The notes: generated by a model not told the origin, from the sequence alone. Counted from the stretch's first letter, positions 8,478-20,280 are shown. The stretch: 34,734 bases of DNA from Thiotrichaceae bacterium (GCA_026988095.1 JALSLX010000142.1:1-34734), one strand, 5' to 3'. A program made the numbers and translations.

Positions 8478-11400
8478 ATGATGAATAAAGGCATGGGAGA
8501 TCTGCTGAATATTTTCAAACAGCAGAAAGATACAGAAGAATTCGATGCGATTCGCATTGGTTTAGCGTCACCTGAAGTTATCCGTTCGTGGTCTTATGGT
8601 GAAGTTAAAAAGCCAGAGACGATTAACTATCGTACCTTCAAGCCAGAGCGTGATGGTTTGTTTTGCGCCAAAATTTTTGGCCCAGTTAAAGACTATGAGT
8701 GTCTGTGTGGTAAGTACAAACGTTTAAAGCATCGTGGTGTTGTTTGTGAAAAGTGTGGTGTTGAAGTTACCAATACTAAAGTGCGCCGTGACCGTATGGG
8801 TCATATTGATCTAGCTTGTCCTGTGGCGCATATTTGGTTTCTAAAATCACTACCTTCGCGTATTGGTTTGTTCCTGGATATGACATTGCGTGATATTGAA
8901 CGTGTATTGTACTTTGAAGCATTTGTGGTTGTAGAGCCCGGTATGACGACGCTTGAGCGTGGCCAACTGCTAAGTGATGAAGCTTATCTTGAAGCTGTAG
9001 AAGAGTTCGGTGATGAATTTGATGCAGGTATGGGTGCTGAAGCCGTTCTTAAAATGTTGAGAACAGTCGATATCAAAGAAGCTATTGTTGATCTTGATGA
9101 AGAGGCTAATAACACAAACTCTGAAACAAAACTAAAGCGTATTAGTAAAAGAACAAAGCTAATGGAGTCATTTCTAGAGTCTGGTAATAAGCCTGATTGG
9201 ATGATTATGACGGTGCTTCCAGTTCTTCCTCCTGATTTGCGCCCTCTAGTGCCGTTAGAAGGTGGTCGTTTCGCGACTTCTGATCTTAACGACTTATATC
9301 GTCGTGTGATTAATCGTAATAACCGTCTACGTCGTTTGTTGGATCTGAATGCTCCAGATATTATTGTGCGTAATGAAAAACGTATGTTGCAAGAGTCTGT
9401 TGATGCGTTGTTAGATAACGGTCGTCGTGGTCGCGCTATAACTGGTTCTAACCGTCGTCAGCTTAAATCTTTGGCTGATATGATTAAGGGTAAGCAAGGT
9501 CGTTTCCGTCAGAACTTGTTGGGTAAACGCGTTGATTACTCTGGTCGTTCTGTAATCGTGGTTGGCCCAGCATTAAGGTTGCATCAGTGTGGTCTGCCTA
9601 AGAAAATGGCACTTGAGTTATTTAAGCCATTTATATTTGGAAAGTTACAACGTCGCGGTTTGGCAACAACAATTAAAGCGGCCAAAAAATTAGTTGAACG
9701 TGAGACTCCTGAAGTTTGGGATATTCTTGCAGAAATTATTCGTCAACATCCAATCATGCTTAACCGTGCGCCTACGCTTCACCGTTTGGGTATTCAAGCG
9801 TTTGAGCCAGTACTGATTGAAGGTAAAGCTATCCAGTTGCACCCATTAGTATGTTCGGCATTCAATGCTGACTTCGATGGTGATCAGATGGCTGTACATG
9901 TGCCGTTATCACTTGAGGCGCAAACAGAAGCACGTGTATTGATGATGGCGACAAATAATGTGCTATCTCCAGCTAACGGTGAGCCGATTATTGTTCCATC
10001 ACAAGATATAGTGCTAGGTCTATATTATATGACGCGTGAAAGCGTTAATGCGCTAGGCGAAGGTATGATCTTCGCTGATATTGAAGAAGCAAAGCGTGCT
10101 TATGAAGCAGGTAAAGCGGATCTTCATGCAAAAGTACAAGTGCGTATATCAGACAGTGATATTGATGAAAATGGTGAGAAAGTATTCCGTACGCGTAGAC
10201 TTGAAACGACAGTTGGTCGTGCAATTCTATCTGAGGTTTTACCAGATGGTATGCCATTTGAGTTGATCAATGTTGTAATGAAGAAGAAGGCTATTTCTTG
10301 TGTTATCAATGAGGGTTACCGTCGGGTAGGCTTAAAGGATACCGTTGTCTTGGCTGATCAGTTGATGTACACAGGTTATAAATACGCAACACTAGCTGGT
10401 GTTTCTTTCTGTGCTGACGACATGATGATTCCGAAAGAGAAGGCTGAAATTATTGGTCGAGCCGAAGATGATGTTAAAGAAATTGAAAACCAATACTCTT
10501 CTGGTTTAGTAACTCAGGGTGAACGATACAATAAAGTTGTTGATATCTGGGCGCGTACCAATGAACAAGTTGCTAAGGCAATGATGGATGGTATGGGTAC
10601 AGAGGATGTGGTTGATGCTGATGGGAAAACTGTCCAGCAAGAATCATTTAACTCTATCTATATGATGGCAGATTCTGGGGCTCGTGGTTCTGCAGCTCAG
10701 ATTCGTCAGTTGGCAGGTATGCGTGGTTTGATGGCGAAACCAGATGGTTCAATCATCGAAACACCCATCACCTCAAACTTCCGAGAAGGCTTGAATGTAC
10801 TGCAATACTTTATATCAACTCACGGAGCTCGAAAAGGCCTAGCAGATACAGCATTAAAAACTGCAAATTCAGGTTACTTAACACGTCGTTTAGTTGATGT
10901 TTCGCAAGATATGGTAGTAACACTGGATGATTGTGGTACTAGTGATGGCTTGGTTATGAAGCCAATTATTGAGGGTGGTGATGTTGTTCAGCCATTAGGT
11001 GATCGTGTACTAGGTCGTGTGACGGCAGTTGATGTTGCAAACCACAAAGGCGATGTTGTTATTCCCGCAAGAACATTGATGGATGAAGATTGGGTAGCAA
11101 AGCTTGAAGACTTAGGTGTTGATGAAATTATTGTGCGTTCTGCAATTAGTTGTGATACTAGAAAAGGTGTTTGTGCTCAATGTTACGGGCGTGATCTGGG
11201 TCGAGGACATCTTGTTAATTTGGGTGAGGCGGTAGGTGTTGTAGCTGCTCAATCCATTGGTGAGCCTGGAACGCAGTTAACTATGCGTACTTTCCATATC
11301 GGTGGTGCGGCAAGTAGATCAGCTGCAGACAATAATATTGTTGTTAAAAATACAGGAGCTGCGCATTTAAGTAATGTTAAAACCGTTATCAATAAAGATG

Positions 11401-12710
11401 AAAATTTAGTGACTGTTTCTAGATCAGGTGTTATCAGTGTTCTTGATGATCAAGGTCGAGAGAAAGAGCGTTACAGACTTCCTTACGGTGCGGTTGTTAC
11501 CATAAAAGATGGTGATACTATTGAAGCAGGGCAAGAAGTTGCTACGTGGGATCCGCATACGCATCCAATAGTTACAGAGGTTGCTGGTACTGTTGATTTT
11601 GTTGATTTCGTAGATGGCTCAACAATCAATACTAAGATCGATGATATGACGGGTCTCAGTTCAACGGTGGTGACAGACCCTGCTGCTCGTGGTGCAGGCG
11701 CTAAAGATTTGAATCCAATGATTCGATTGTTAGATGATAAAGGCGATACTTTATTCTTTGAGAATACTGAAATTCCAGTTCAATATCCACTGGCAGGTGG
11801 TGCCGTAGTGGGTTTGACTAATGGTGTTAAAGTTCAAGTTGGTGATGTGCTGGCGCGACTCGCACAAGAGTCGTCGAAGACTCGTGATATTACAGGTGGT
11901 CTGCCTCGTGTTGCAGATATGTTTGAGGCTAGAAAGCCAAAGCAGCCAGCAATACTAGCGGAAATATCAGGTACATTCTCGTGGGGTAAAGAGACTAAGG
12001 GTAAGAAGCGCTTAGTTATTACGCCTGATTCTGGGGATCATTATGAGGTGTTAATCCCTAAGTGGCGTAACCTCGATGTATTTGAAGGTGAAAAAGTTGC
12101 TAAAGGTGAAATGATTGCTGATGGTGAGCCAAGCTCTCACGATATTATCCGTCTGTTAGGTCCGGTTGTATTAGCGGAGCACATGGTAAAAGAAGTACAA
12201 GAGGTGTATCGTCTTCAGGGTGTAATCATTAATGATAAGCACGTCGAGATTATTGCGAGACAGATGATGAGGAAAGTTCTTATCACTGCATCGGGTGATA
12301 GTCGTATGTTAAAAGGCGAGCAACTTGATCTTTGGAAGGTGGAAGAAGCTAATGCAGCATTGGTTGCAGATGGCAAGCTTCCTGCTAAGTTTGACCGCAT
12401 CTTACTTGGTATTACGAAAGCATCGCTTGTTACAGATTCCTTTATATCAGCAGCGTCGTTCCAAGAGACAACACGTGTATTGACAGAGGCATCTGTGCGT
12501 GGTGCTCGTGATGACCTTCGTGGGTTGAAAGAAAATGTAATAGTTGGTCGCTTAATTCCTGCTGGAACGGGTTTCAAGCATCATCAAGAGCGTCGTCGTA
12601 AGCAAGAAGAGGTTCAGAAGCAACTTGCAGCGTTAGCAGCAGAAGCTGAGATGATGAAAAACGCTGCAGAGGTGGAGTCTGAGGTAGTAATTGAATCTAC
12701 AGATAATTAG
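8478..12710 (+). CDS. rpoC: DNA-directed RNA polymerase subunit beta-prime
   Basis: The beta-prime subunit holds the catalytic Mg2+ in NADFDGD (463-469). The N-terminal zinc site is C75, C77, C90, C93 and the second zinc site is C819, C892, C899, C902. The product has 1410 residues (E. coli 1407). Two ATGs lie together at 8478 and 8481, and a third at 8493 aligns best with the E. coli start ([11 protein letters not shown]). The first is kept because an AGGT lies upstream of it at an acceptable distance. The gene starts 12 bases after rpoB and ends before a strong terminator. Confidence 0.98.
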   Translation: MMNKGMGDLLNIFKQQKDTEEFDAIRIGLASPEVIRSWSYGEVKKPETINYRTFKPERDGLFCAKIFGPVKDYECLCGKYKRLKHRGVVCEKCGVEVTNTKVRRDRMGHIDLACPVAHIWFLKSLPSRIGLFLDMTLRDIERVLYFEAFVVVEPGMTTLERGQLLSDEAYLEAVEEFGDEFDAGMGAEAVLKMLRTVDIKEAIVDLDEEANNTNSETKLKRISKRTKLMESFLESGNKPDWMIMTVLPVLPPDLRPLVPLEGGRFATSDLNDLYRRVINRNNRLRRLLDLNAPDIIVRNEKRMLQESVDALLDNGRRGRAITGSNRRQLKSLADMIKGKQGRFRQNLLGKRVDYSGRSVIVVGPALRLHQCGLPKKMALELFKPFIFGKLQRRGLATTIKAAKKLVERETPEVWDILAEIIRQHPIMLNRAPTLHRLGIQAFEPVLIEGKAIQLHPLVCSAFNADFDGDQMAVHVPLSLEAQTEARVLMMATNNVLSPANGEPIIVPSQDIVLGLYYMTRESVNALGEGMIFADIEEAKRAYEAGKADLHAKVQVRISDSDIDENGEKVFRTRRLETTVGRAILSEVLPDGMPFELINVVMKKKAISCVINEGYRRVGLKDTVVLADQLMYTGYKYATLAGVSFCADDMMIPKEKAEIIGRAEDDVKEIENQYSSGLVTQGERYNKVVDIWARTNEQVAKAMMDGMGTEDVVDADGKTVQQESFNSIYMMADSGARGSAAQIRQLAGMRGLMAKPDGSIIETPITSNFREGLNVLQYFISTHGARKGLADTALKTANSGYLTRRLVDVSQDMVVTLDDCGTSDGLVMKPIIEGGDVVQPLGDRVLGRVTAVDVANHKGDVVIPARTLMDEDWVAKLEDLGVDEIIVRSAISCDTRKGVCAQCYGRDLGRGHLVNLGEAVGVVAAQSIGEPGTQLTMRTFHIGGAASRSAADNNIVVKNTGAAHLSNVKTVINKDENLVTVSRSGVISVLDDQGREKERYRLPYGAVVTIKDGDTIEAGQEVATWDPHTHPIVTEVAGTVDFVDFVDGSTINTKIDDMTGLSSTVVTDPAARGAGAKDLNPMIRLLDDKGDTLFFENTEIPVQYPLAGGAVVGLTNGVKVQVGDVLARLAQESSKTRDITGGLPRVADMFEARKPKQPAILAEISGTFSWGKETKGKKRLVITPDSGDHYEVLIPKWRNLDVFEGEKVAKGEMIADGEPSSHDIIRLLGPVVLAEHMVKEVQEVYRLQGVIINDKHVEIIARQMMRKVLITASGDSRMLKGEQLDLWKVEEANAALVADGKLPAKFDRILLGITKASLVTDSFISAASFQETTRVLTEASVRGARDDLRGLKENVIVGRLIPAGTGFKHHQERRRKQEEVQKQLAALAAEAEMMKNAAEVESEVVIESTDN

Positions 12711-12735
12711 TAAGTCGCATCGCTGTTAGTTTTGG

Positions 12736-12767
12736 CTAAAAAAGGGTAGTTTTCTACCCTTTTTTAG
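12736..12767 (+). terminator. Rho-independent terminator after rpoC
   Basis: A perfect 14 bp stem (CTAAAAAAGGGTAG / CTACCCTTTTTTAG) with a TTTT loop has a T run on its descending arm. It is the clearest terminator in the first half of the window and should separate the rpoBC transcript from the str genes. A/T symmetry makes it able to work in both directions. Confidence 0.92.
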
Positions 12768-12858
12768 TGTTTATAAAAGACCACCCCCCTTGTTTTTCGC
12801 TGTTTTGTATTTTTTTGGATAAAAAACAGTAAAAATCTTTAAAAATAAAAGTCCTGTC

Positions 12859-12895
12859 TTGACATGAATGCTGTGTGGTAATAGAATTCCGCGCC
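12859..12895 (+). promoter_or_regulatory. Promoter of the str operon (rpsL)
   Basis: A perfect TTGACA (12859-12864), 17 bp spacer and TAGAAT (12882-12887) form the strongest -35/-10 pair in the window. The following TCCGCGCC is a G/C-rich discriminator, suggesting stringent (ppGpp/DksA) control. Start of transcription is expected near 12894, giving a leader of about 90 bases. Confidence 0.9.
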
Positions 12896-12924
12896 TTATT
12901 GTTAAGACAGTCATTTGGCTGTTT

Positions 12925-12950
12925 TTCGAGTCTACTAGTTAAGATTCGAA
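12925..12950 (+). promoter_or_regulatory. Leader hairpin before rpsL
   Basis: TTCGAGTCT (12925-12933) pairs with AGATTCGAA (12942-12950) through nine pairs, one of them G-U, around an 8-base loop. A smaller AGACAG/CTGTTT stem lies just before. The sequence GATTCGAA recurs in the rplC leader. The function is unknown; an antitermination or autoregulatory role is only inferred. Confidence 0.5.
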
Positions 12951-12981
12951 CTACTTAAAAAGAGTATAGAGAGAATTATTA

Positions 12982-13353
12982 ATGTCTACTATTAACCAGT
13001 TGGTACGTAAACCTCGTAAGCGCAAGATGGAAAAAAGTAAAGTGCCTGCATTAGAGGCCTGTCCGCAGAGACGTGGAGTGTGTACGCGCGTATATACAAC
13101 AACGCCTAAAAAGCCGAACTCAGCAATGCGTAAAGTTGCTCGTGTGCGTCTTACTAATGGTTTTGAAGTGAGTAGCTATATCGGTGGTGAAGGTCATAAC
13201 TTACAGGAGCACTCGGTTGTATTGATTCGCGGTGGTCGTGTGAAAGACTTGCCTGGTGTGCGCTATCACGTAGTGCGTGGATCTTTGGATACGCAGGGTG
13301 TCTCGGATCGTAGACAAGGTCGTTCTAAGTACGGTGCTAAGCGCCCTAAGTAG
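12982..13353 (+). CDS. rpsL: 30S ribosomal protein S12
   Basis: S12 monitors codon-anticodon pairing at the decoding centre. The 123-residue product is almost invariant: [16 protein letters not shown] at 40-55 and [13 protein letters not shown] at 84-96. Lysines K43 and K88 and P91, the positions changed in streptomycin-resistant mutants, are wild type, so the allele looks sensitive. It heads the str group behind its own promoter and is followed by a 122-base gap before rpsG. Confidence 0.99.
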   Translation: MSTINQLVRKPRKRKMEKSKVPALEACPQRRGVCTRVYTTTPKKPNSAMRKVARVRLTNGFEVSSYIGGEGHNLQEHSVVLIRGGRVKDLPGVRYHVVRGSLDTQGVSDRRQGRSKYGAKRPK

Positions 13354-13393
13354 CAGCTCGAAAGTGCTGTACTTGTGGTAAATTAATAGTGTT

Positions 13394-13421
13394 TGTTGTG
13401 GTTGCGAATATAACTACAGCA
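13394..13421 (+). promoter_or_regulatory. Hairpin between rpsL and rpsG (possible S7 control site)
   Basis: TGTTGTGGTT (13394-13403) pairs with AACTACAGCA (13412-13421) in ten pairs with two wobbles. In E. coli, S7 represses the str mRNA by binding between rpsL and rpsG, and this hairpin lies in the matching interval. Assignment is by position only. Confidence 0.4.
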
Positions 13422-13460
13422 AAAAGTTGAATAATAGTAAGCGAATGTAGTCGTTGTTAA

Positions 13461-13946
<486 letters not shown>

Positions 13947-13999
13947 TTAAGGCATAGAGTGAGTTAAGAATAAGTAATGGTAGTTAAGGATAAAAAGTA

Positions 14000-16090
14000 G
14001 TGGCTCGTATAACTCCCCTAGATCGTTACCGCAATGTTGGTATCATGGCGCATATAGACGCTGGGAAAACCACTACCACTGAGCGAGTTTTATTTTACAC
14101 GGGGGTGTCTCATAAGATTGGTGAGGTTCATGATGGCGCTGCCACAATGGATTGGATGGAGCAAGAACAGGAAAGAGGGATTACAATCACCTCTGCTGCG
14201 ACAACCTGTTTTTGGAAAGGAATGGGTGGGCAGTTTGAAGAGCATCGAATCAATATTATTGATACTCCTGGGCATGTCGATTTTACGATTGAGGTCGAGC
14301 GTTCATTAAGGGTATTGGATGGTGCTGTTGCTGTATTTTGTGCGGTTGGTGGTGTGGAGCCGCAATCCGAAACAGTGTGGAGGCAAGCTGATAAATATGA
14401 AGTTCCGCGCATCGCATTTATTAATAAAATGGATCGTGTTGGTGCAGATTTTTTGCGTGTGGTGGGTCAGCTTCGTGAGCGTTTAGGCGCAAATCCTATA
14501 CCAGTGCAAATTGCTATTGGTGCGGAAGAAGACTTTAAAGGTGTGGTTGACCTGATTCAAATGAAGGCAATCAGTTGGGATGATGGCGATAAGGGTGTTA
14601 GTTTTACCTTGGGCGATATTCCTGTTGAATTGCAGTCAGAAGCAGAACAGTGGCGTGAGTCATTAGTGGAGGTTGCGGCAGAAGCTAATGAAGAATTGAT
14701 GGGTTTATATATTGAGGGTGGTGATCTAACTGAAGATCAGATTTATCAAGGGATACGACTTCGTACGCTAGCAGGAGAAATTATCCCCACTTTGTGTGGT
14801 TCGGCCTTTAAGAACAAAGGTGTGCAGGCAATGTTGGATGCAATGGTACGTTATTTGCCATCACCTTTAGATATTTCTTCGGTTAAAGGTGTTATTGAAA
14901 ATGAAGGTGATAAGGTCGAAGAGCGTAAAGCTTCGGATGATGAGCCTTTTGCGGCATTAGCTTTTAAAGTTGCAACAGATCCGTTTGTTGGTACGCTAAC
15001 ATTCTTTCGAGTTTACTCGGGTATATTAAAAGCAGGTGATACAGTATTAAACCCTATAAAGGGTAAGCGGGAAAGAGTAGGGCGTATCTTACAGATGCAC
15101 TCTAATTCTCGTGAAGAAATTAAAGAGGTTCGAACGGGTGATATTGCTGCTGCAGTCGGGCTTAAAGATGTTACTACGGGTGATACGCTTTGTGAAAAAC
15201 AGTATCCTATCACGTTAGAGCGACTAGATTTTCCGGAGCCAGTAATTTCGGTTGCGGTTGAGCCTCGTACAACGGTCGATCAAGATAAGATGTCGGTGGC
15301 GTTAGGCAAGTTGGCTCAAGAAGATCCGTCTTTTAAAGTTCATGCGAGCGAAGAAACGGGTCAAACAATTATATCGGGCATGGGTGAATTGCACCTTGAT
15401 ATTATTGTTGATCGCATGAAACGCGAATTTGATGTAGAGGCTAATGTGGGAGATCCGCAAGTTTCTTATCGAGAATGTATTCGTCAGGCGGTTGAGGCAG
15501 AAGGAAAGTTTGTTCGTCAATCGGGTGGTAAAGGCCAATATGGTCATGTGAAGATTAAATTAGAACCACTAGAAGAAGGTTCTGGTTACGAGTTTGAAGA
15601 CGCGATAACTGGCGGGTCGATTCCTAAGGAGTTTATTCCGGCGACTATGGCGGGTATGGAAGAGCAGCTACAGAATGGTGTCTTGGCGGGTTGTCCTATA
15701 ATGGATGTGAAGGTCACGCTTTACGATGGTTCGTTTCATGATGTAGATTCAAGTGAAATGTCATTCAAGGTTGCTGGTTCGTTGGCGATTAGGGAGGGTG
15801 TGTTGGCGGCCTCTCCTGCAATGCTTGAGCCCGTAATGAGGATTGAAGTGGTTATGCCAGAAGAATATATGGGTGATGTTATGGGTGATTTAAATCGTCG
15901 TCGTGGCATTGTTCAGGGTATGGATGATGTTCCTAATGGGAAGGTTGTTCGTGCAGAGGTTCCGTTGAGTAAAATGTTCGGCTATGCAACTGATTTGCGT
16001 TCAGCGACACAGGGGCGAGGTAGTTACTCAATGGAATTTGAAAAATATGCCGAAGTGCCTGAAAAGGCATCGAATGCGATGGTAAATTAA
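14000..16090 (+). CDS. fusA: Elongation factor G
   Basis: EF-G is the GTPase that drives translocation and, with RRF, ribosome recycling. The 696-residue product (E. coli 704) has G1 AHIDAGKT (17-24), the effector stretch [10 protein letters not shown]3 DTPGH (88-92) and G4 NKMD (142-145), followed by domains II to V in full. The start is [22 protein letters not shown] is the family N-terminus. TAAGGA lies about nine bases upstream. tuf follows after 12 bases. Confidence 0.99.
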   Translation: MARITPLDRYRNVGIMAHIDAGKTTTTERVLFYTGVSHKIGEVHDGAATMDWMEQEQERGITITSAATTCFWKGMGGQFEEHRINIIDTPGHVDFTIEVERSLRVLDGAVAVFCAVGGVEPQSETVWRQADKYEVPRIAFINKMDRVGADFLRVVGQLRERLGANPIPVQIAIGAEEDFKGVVDLIQMKAISWDDGDKGVSFTLGDIPVELQSEAEQWRESLVEVAAEANEELMGLYIEGGDLTEDQIYQGIRLRTLAGEIIPTLCGSAFKNKGVQAMLDAMVRYLPSPLDISSVKGVIENEGDKVEERKASDDEPFAALAFKVATDPFVGTLTFFRVYSGILKAGDTVLNPIKGKRERVGRILQMHSNSREEIKEVRTGDIAAAVGLKDVTTGDTLCEKQYPITLERLDFPEPVISVAVEPRTTVDQDKMSVALGKLAQEDPSFKVHASEETGQTIISGMGELHLDIIVDRMKREFDVEANVGDPQVSYRECIRQAVEAEGKFVRQSGGKGQYGHVKIKLEPLEEGSGYEFEDAITGGSIPKEFIPATMAGMEEQLQNGVLAGCPIMDVKVTLYDGSFHDVDSSEMSFKVAGSLAIREGVLAASPAMLEPVMRIEVVMPEEYMGDVMGDLNRRRGIVQGMDDVPNGKVVRAEVPLSKMFGYATDLRSATQGRGSYSMEFEKYAEVPEKASNAMVN

Positions 16091-16102
16091 AGGTGATTGA
16101 TC

Positions 16103-17287
16103 ATGTCCAAAGAAAAATTTGAACGTAACAAGCCCCACGTCAACGTGGGCACCATAGGTCACGTTGACCATGGAAAAACAACACTAACCGCTGCGCTTAC
16201 AAAAGTAATGGCAGAAAAGATGGGTGGTGAAGTAAAGGCATTCGACGAGATCGATAATGCACCAGAAGAAAAAGCACGTGGAATAACAATCTCAACGTCA
16301 CACGTAGAATACGAGTCAGAGAGTCGTCATTACGCACACGTAGATTGCCCGGGTCACGCCGATTATGTAAAGAACATGATTACAGGTGCGGCTCAGATGG
16401 ATGGTGCGATACTTGTAGTGTCTGCAGCAGACGGTCCAATGCCACAAACACGTGAGCATATCCTTCTTTCGCGTCAAGTAGGTGTGCCTTACATCGTAGT
16501 ATTCATGAATAAAGCCGATATGGTTGATGATGATGAATTACTAGAACTAGTAGAGATGGAAATCCGTGAACTACTAGATATGTATGAATTTCCAGGTGAT
16601 GACACGCCTGTTATCACAGGTTCGGCGCTTAAAGCCTTGGATGGCGAAGAGAAGTATGTAGAAAAGATCGTGGAGCTAGTAAATGCACTAGATACCTATA
16701 TTCCAGAGCCAGAGCGCGCTGTAGATGGTGATTATCTAATGCCGGTAGAGGACGTGTTCTCTATTTCAGGTCGTGGAACAGTAGTAACAGGAAGAATCGA
16801 ACGTGGGATCGTACACGTAGGTGACGATATCGAAATTGTCGGCATCAAAGACACGCTAACATCTACCTGTACAGGTGTTGAAATGTTCCGCAAGCTACTA
16901 GACGAGGGTCAAGCAGGCGACAACGTAGGTGTGCTGTTGCGTGGTACTAAGCGCGAAGAAGTTGAGCGTGGTCAGGTATTATGTAAGCCAGGTTCAATTA
17001 CACCTCATACTGTTTTTGAAGCAGAAGTATATGTACTATCAAAAGATGAGGGTGGTCGTCATACGCCATTCTTTAACGGTTATCGTCCGCAGTTCTACTT
17101 CAGAACTACAGACATTACCGGTGCTTGTGAATTGCCAGAAGGGACAGAAATGGTAATGCCAGGCGATAATGTAAAGATGGTTGTAACACTAATTAACCCT
17201 ATTGCGATGGAAGACGGTTTACGTTTTGCTATCCGTGAGGGTGGTCGCACAGTAGGTGCGGGTGTTGTTGCTAAAGTTGTTTCTTAG
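16103..17287 (+). CDS. tuf: Elongation factor Tu, complete copy
   Basis: This is the complete EF-Tu gene of the str operon, 394 residues as in E. coli. The GTP-binding motifs are GHVDHGKT (19-26), the switch I RGITI (59-63), DCPGH (81-85) and NKAD (136-139). The frame can be read from a TTG two codons upstream, but AAAGGTGA is placed for the ATG and the protein starts [15 protein letters not shown] as in relatives. It favours CTA for leucine and GTA for valine, unlike neighbours. Its last 302 bases match the copy at the window start. Confidence 0.99.
   Translation: MSKEKFERNKPHVNVGTIGHVDHGKTTLTAALTKVMAEKMGGEVKAFDEIDNAPEEKARGITISTSHVEYESESRHYAHVDCPGHADYVKNMITGAAQMDGAILVVSAADGPMPQTREHILLSRQVGVPYIVVFMNKADMVDDDELLELVEMEIRELLDMYEFPGDDTPVITGSALKALDGEEKYVEKIVELVNALDTYIPEPERAVDGDYLMPVEDVFSISGRGTVVTGRIERGIVHVGDDIEIVGIKDTLTSTCTGVEMFRKLLDEGQAGDNVGVLLRGTKREEVERGQVLCKPGSITPHTVFEAEVYVLSKDEGGRHTPFFNGYRPQFYFRTTDITGACELPEGTEMVMPGDNVKMVVTLINPIAMEDGLRFAIREGGRTVGAGVVAKVVS
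16986..17287 (+). repeat. Direct repeat, tuf copy 2 (partner 1-302)
   Basis: It aligns without gaps to the partial tuf at the window start, with its first 127 bases identical and the remaining 175 carrying 13 silent or stop-codon differences. The identity probably extends upstream in the part of copy 1 that the window does not show. Confidence 0.97.
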
Positions 17288-17332
17288 TAATAAGAAAACA
17301 TAAAATATTTATGTATATAAAGAGTAAATAAT

Positions 17333-17644
17333 ATGTCAGGTCAAAAAATCAGAATTCGCTTGAAGTCGTTTGATCACAAGTTGATTGATCGTTCAGCGAG
17401 AGAAATCGTAGAAACAGCTAAGCGCACAGGTGCTAGAGTAAAAGGTCCAATTCCTTTGCCAACACGTAAAGAGCGCTTCACAATTTTGGTTTCTCCTCAT
17501 GTAAATAAAGATGCTCGTGATCAGTATGAAATTCGTACTCATAAGCGTCTTATGGATATTGTTGAGCCAACTGATCGTACTGTGGATGCATTGATGAAAT
17601 TAGATCTTGCAACAGGTGTTGATGTTCAGATTAAGCTAACATAG
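17333..17644 (+). CDS. rpsJ: 30S ribosomal protein S10
   Basis: S10 is part of the 30S head and, as NusE, joins NusB in rRNA antitermination and binds the NusG KOW domain. The 103-residue product ([20 protein letters not shown] start) equals E. coli in length. It lies 45 bases after tuf, with no promoter or terminator visible between them, so it is probably the last gene of the str transcript. The 264-base structured gap after it separates it from rplC, unlike the tight rpsJ-rplC spacing of E. coli. Confidence 0.99.
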   Translation: MSGQKIRIRLKSFDHKLIDRSAREIVETAKRTGARVKGPIPLPTRKERFTILVSPHVNKDARDQYEIRTHKRLMDIVEPTDRTVDALMKLDLATGVDVQIKLT

Positions 17645-17655
17645 GAATTACTCTG

Positions 17656-17679
17656 CTAAATACTTCTTTGGGTGTTTAG
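17656..17679 (+). promoter_or_regulatory. Hairpin after rpsJ
   Basis: CTAAATAC (17656-17663) pairs with GTGTTTAG (17672-17679) in eight pairs, one wobble, around an 8-base loop. No T run follows, so it is more likely an mRNA 3'-end stabiliser or weak pause site than a full terminator. Confidence 0.45.
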
Positions 17680-17764
17680 TATGGGGATGTGCGGCTCTAC
17701 TTTTGCAAGTTTAAGTTAAATTTCTTTTAGTTTTAAAATAAACCAAGAAAGATAAGTATTAGAG

Positions 17765-17800
17765 TTCCCTAACGCCTTTTTATCTGGCATAATGCGCGCC
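17765..17800 (+). promoter_or_regulatory. Probable promoter of the S10 group (rplC)
   Basis: TTCCCT (17765-17770) and CATAAT (17788-17793) are spaced by 17 bp. The -35 is poor, but the GCGCGCC discriminator that follows matches those of the rpsL and tRNA-Trp promoters. It implies that rplC starts a transcript of its own, with a leader of about 110 bases. Confidence 0.55.
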
Positions 17801-17804
17801 TTTC

Positions 17805-17881
17805 TTCGAATCGATGTTGATTAAGGCTCGATTCGAATTTTTCGAAAAAGTTTTTTTTCGGCTGTATATCAAGGTATACAG
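17805..17881 (+). promoter_or_regulatory. Structured leader of rplC
   Basis: Three inverted repeats lie in the leader: a perfect 10 bp stem TTCGAATCGA/TCGATTCGAA (17805-17837) followed by TTTTT, the palindrome TTTTTCGAAAAA (17838-17849) followed by eight T, and a perfect CTGTATA/TATACAG stem (17862-17881). A hairpin plus T run inside a leader looks like an attenuator. In E. coli, L4 regulates the S10 leader by attenuation, so an analogous L4 target is possible but is inferred only. Confidence 0.55.
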
Positions 17882-17908
17882 TTGATTTGATTTAAATGAG
17901 GTGGCCAA

Positions 17909-18541
17909 ATGGCAATCAGTCTATTGGGTTCAAAAGTTGGAATGACCCGGGTATACAATGAAGATGGCACTGCTACACCGGTCACGGTGTTAGAGATGCG
18001 AGCTAATCGTATTTCTCAGATTAAGACTGTAGAAACGGACGGTTATAACGCTGTTCAGTTAACAGTAGGGATTAAGAAGGCTTCAAAGGTTAATAGGTCT
18101 GCGTCAGGTCATTTTGCAAAGGCTTCTGTTGAGGCGGGGTCATTTACTTCTGAGTCACGCGTTGATTCTGTTGATGGGTATGAACTTGGTTCTGAGCTAA
18201 CAGTTGAGTTGTTCCAAGTAGGTCAGAAGGTTGATGTGACGGGTACAACAATCGGTAAAGGTTTCGCTGGTGTGTTGAAGCGTTATAACTTTGCTGGTAA
18301 AGATGCAACTCATGGCAACTCAATTAACCACAGAACACCGGGTTCAATTGGTCAAAATCAAACTCCAGGTCGCGTTTTTAAAGGAAAGAAAATGTCAGGT
18401 CATATGGGTGCTGTACGTCAGACTACCCAGAGTCTTATGGTCGTAAGTGTTGATCTAGAAAAGAATTTAATGCTTGTTAAGGGTGCTGTTCCTGGCGCTC
18501 GTGGCGGCAATATACTTGTAAAACCAGCGGTTAAAGGTTAA
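17909..18541 (+). CDS. rplC: 50S ribosomal protein L3
   Basis: L3 is an early assembly protein whose loop reaches toward the peptidyl transferase centre. The 210-residue product (E. coli 209) starts [19 protein letters not shown]. It carries the loop [10 protein letters not shown] at 145-154, which holds the glutamine methylated by PrmB in E. coli. TGAGGTGG precedes the ATG by a normal distance. It is the first gene of the S10 group here, five bases before rplD. Confidence 0.99.
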   Translation: MAISLLGSKVGMTRVYNEDGTATPVTVLEMRANRISQIKTVETDGYNAVQLTVGIKKASKVNRSASGHFAKASVEAGSFTSESRVDSVDGYELGSELTVELFQVGQKVDVTGTTIGKGFAGVLKRYNFAGKDATHGNSINHRTPGSIGQNQTPGRVFKGKKMSGHMGAVRQTTQSLMVVSVDLEKNLMLVKGAVPGARGGNILVKPAVKG

Positions 18542-18546
18542 TCAGG

Positions 18547-19149
18547 ATGGATTTTAAAAATACAGATGGTAAAGCTGTTGAGTTAGATGATGCGGTCTTT
18601 GCTAAAGAATATAATGAAACGCTGGTTCATCAGGCGGTTGTTGCTTATATGGCGGCTGGTCGAGCGGGTACAAAGGCGCAAAAAACGCGTTCTGATGTAA
18701 GCGGTGGTGGTGCGAAGCCTTGGCGGCAAAAAGGTACGGGACGTGCTCGTGCCGGTACTTCGCGTGGTCCGCTTTGGCGTAGTGGTGGTGTAACATTTGC
18801 TGCTCGTCCTCGTGATTATTCGAAAAAGCTTAATAAAAAGATGTATCGCTCGGCTATGTGCTCAATATTTTCTGAGTTAGTTCGTTCTGAATCGTTGATT
18901 ATTGTTGATAGTTTTGGTGTAAAAGAACCTAAGACTAAGGCGATGGTTGCTGAGCTTGGTAAGTTGGATGTGGGTAATGTTTTGCTTATAAGTGATGAAG
19001 AAGATAATAATATTACTTTGTCAGCTCGTAATATTCCTAACTGTGAGACTCTAACGGTATCTAAACTGAATCCAGTAAGTTTGGTGAATCATGATAAGGT
19101 GGTTATTTCATCTGCTGCAGTTAAAAAAGTGCAGGAGTGGTTATCATGA
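18547..19149 (+). CDS. rplD: 50S ribosomal protein L4
   Basis: L4 binds domain I of 23S rRNA; its long loop lines the exit tunnel, and in E. coli it represses the S10 operon at transcription and translation. The 200-residue product (E. coli 201) has the tunnel loop KPWRQKGTGRARAG at 57-70 followed by PLWRSGGVTFAARPRDYSKK. Its stop codon overlaps the rplW start as ATGA, so the two are translationally coupled. Confidence 0.99.
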   Translation: MDFKNTDGKAVELDDAVFAKEYNETLVHQAVVAYMAAGRAGTKAQKTRSDVSGGGAKPWRQKGTGRARAGTSRGPLWRSGGVTFAARPRDYSKKLNKKMYRSAMCSIFSELVRSESLIIVDSFGVKEPKTKAMVAELGKLDVGNVLLISDEEDNNITLSARNIPNCETLTVSKLNPVSLVNHDKVVISSAAVKKVQEWLS

Positions 19150-19445
19150 GTCAATCTGAAGAGAGAATGTATCATGTGGTCTATGGTCCGCATGTAACTG
19201 AAAAAGCGGTTTCAGGTTCGGAAACAAATATACATGCGTTTAAGGTTGCAGTAGGTGCAAGTAAGCGTGAGATTAAAAATGCGGTTGAAACTTTGTTTGA
19301 AGTTAGAGTTGCTGATGTGCGTACTGTAAATGTTAAAGGTAAAGCGAAAAGCTTTGGCAAGAGACTGGGTAAGCGCAAAGATTGGAAGAAAGCCTACGTA
19401 AGATTGGCTGAAGGTAGTACCTTAAATGTTGAGGCGGAGGCGTAA
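19146..19445 (+). CDS. rplW: 50S ribosomal protein L23
   Basis: L23 sits at the tunnel exit and docks trigger factor and SRP. The frame is open upstream, but the ATG in the ATGA overlap with rplD gives 99 residues (E. coli 100). The body shows [11 protein letters not shown] near the start and [20 protein letters not shown] toward the end, both conserved. The C-terminal rRNA-binding region is complete. Two bases separate it from rplB. Confidence 0.98.
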   Translation: MSQSEERMYHVVYGPHVTEKAVSGSETNIHAFKVAVGASKREIKNAVETLFEVRVADVRTVNVKGKAKSFGKRLGKRKDWKKAYVRLAEGSTLNVEAEA

Positions 19446-19447
19446 TC

Positions 19448-20275
19448 ATGGCTACAGTAAAGATGAAACCAACATCTCCGGGTCGTCGTCATCAGGTTCG
19501 AGTTGTTAATAAGGATTTGCATAAAGGTAAGCCTCATAAGGCATTACTAGAAAAGAAAAGCAAGTCTGGTGGTCGTAACAATAATGGTCGTATTACTACG
19601 CGCCATATTGGTGGTGGGCACAAGCAACATTACCGTATTATTGATTTTAAGCGTAATAAGGATAGTGTTGGTGCGATAGTTGAGCGTGTTGAATACGATC
19701 CGAACCGCACTGCTAATATTGCATTGCTTAAGTATGCAGATGGAGAGCGTCGTTATATTATAGCTCCAAAGGGTTTGCGTGCAGAAGACAAGTTGATGTC
19801 TGGTTCAGGAGCGACTATTGCATCGGGTAACGCAATGTCATTGCGTGATATGCCAGTTGGTACTGTTGTGCATTGTATAGAGATGAAGCCTGGTAAAGGA
19901 GCTCAAATAGCACGAAGTGCGGGCACATCAGCTCAGTTGATTGCTCGTGAGGGTCGTTACTCGACTTTGCGTTTGCGTTCAGGGGAGATGAGAAAAGTAC
20001 TTTCAGATTGTCGTGCTACAGTGGGTGAGGTTAGTAACTCAGAGCATGCTTTGACCAAGTTGGGTAAAGCAGGAGCAAGTCGTCATCGTGGTATACGTCC
20101 AACGGTTCGTGGTGTTGTAATGAATCCAGTAGATCATCCGCATGGCGGTGGTGAAGGTAAAACTTCTGGTGGTCGTCACCCGGTTTCACCTTGGGGTACG
20201 CCAACTAAAGGTTTTAAAACACGTAAAAATAAACGTACTGATCACTTGATAGTACGTCGTAGAGATAAGAGGTAA
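19448..20275 (+). CDS. rplB: 50S ribosomal protein L2
   Basis: L2 is needed for subunit joining and peptidyl transferase assembly. The 275-residue product (E. coli 273) includes the OB-fold and SH3-like domains and the conserved [20 protein letters not shown] loop, with H230 matching the functionally important H229 of E. coli. GGAGG seven bases before the ATG is the best ribosome binding site of this group. The gene lies two bases after rplW and five before rpsS. Confidence 0.99.
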   Translation: MATVKMKPTSPGRRHQVRVVNKDLHKGKPHKALLEKKSKSGGRNNNGRITTRHIGGGHKQHYRIIDFKRNKDSVGAIVERVEYDPNRTANIALLKYADGERRYIIAPKGLRAEDKLMSGSGATIASGNAMSLRDMPVGTVVHCIEMKPGKGAQIARSAGTSAQLIAREGRYSTLRLRSGEMRKVLSDCRATVGEVSNSEHALTKLGKAGASRHRGIRPTVRGVVMNPVDHPHGGGEGKTSGGRHPVSPWGTPTKGFKTRKNKRTDHLIVRRRDKR

Positions 20276-20280
20276 TTGCG

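Noticed and set aside
12215-12577. 120-residue minus-strand frame in rpoC
   Set aside because: It lies entirely opposite conserved rpoC sequence, with no independent signals.
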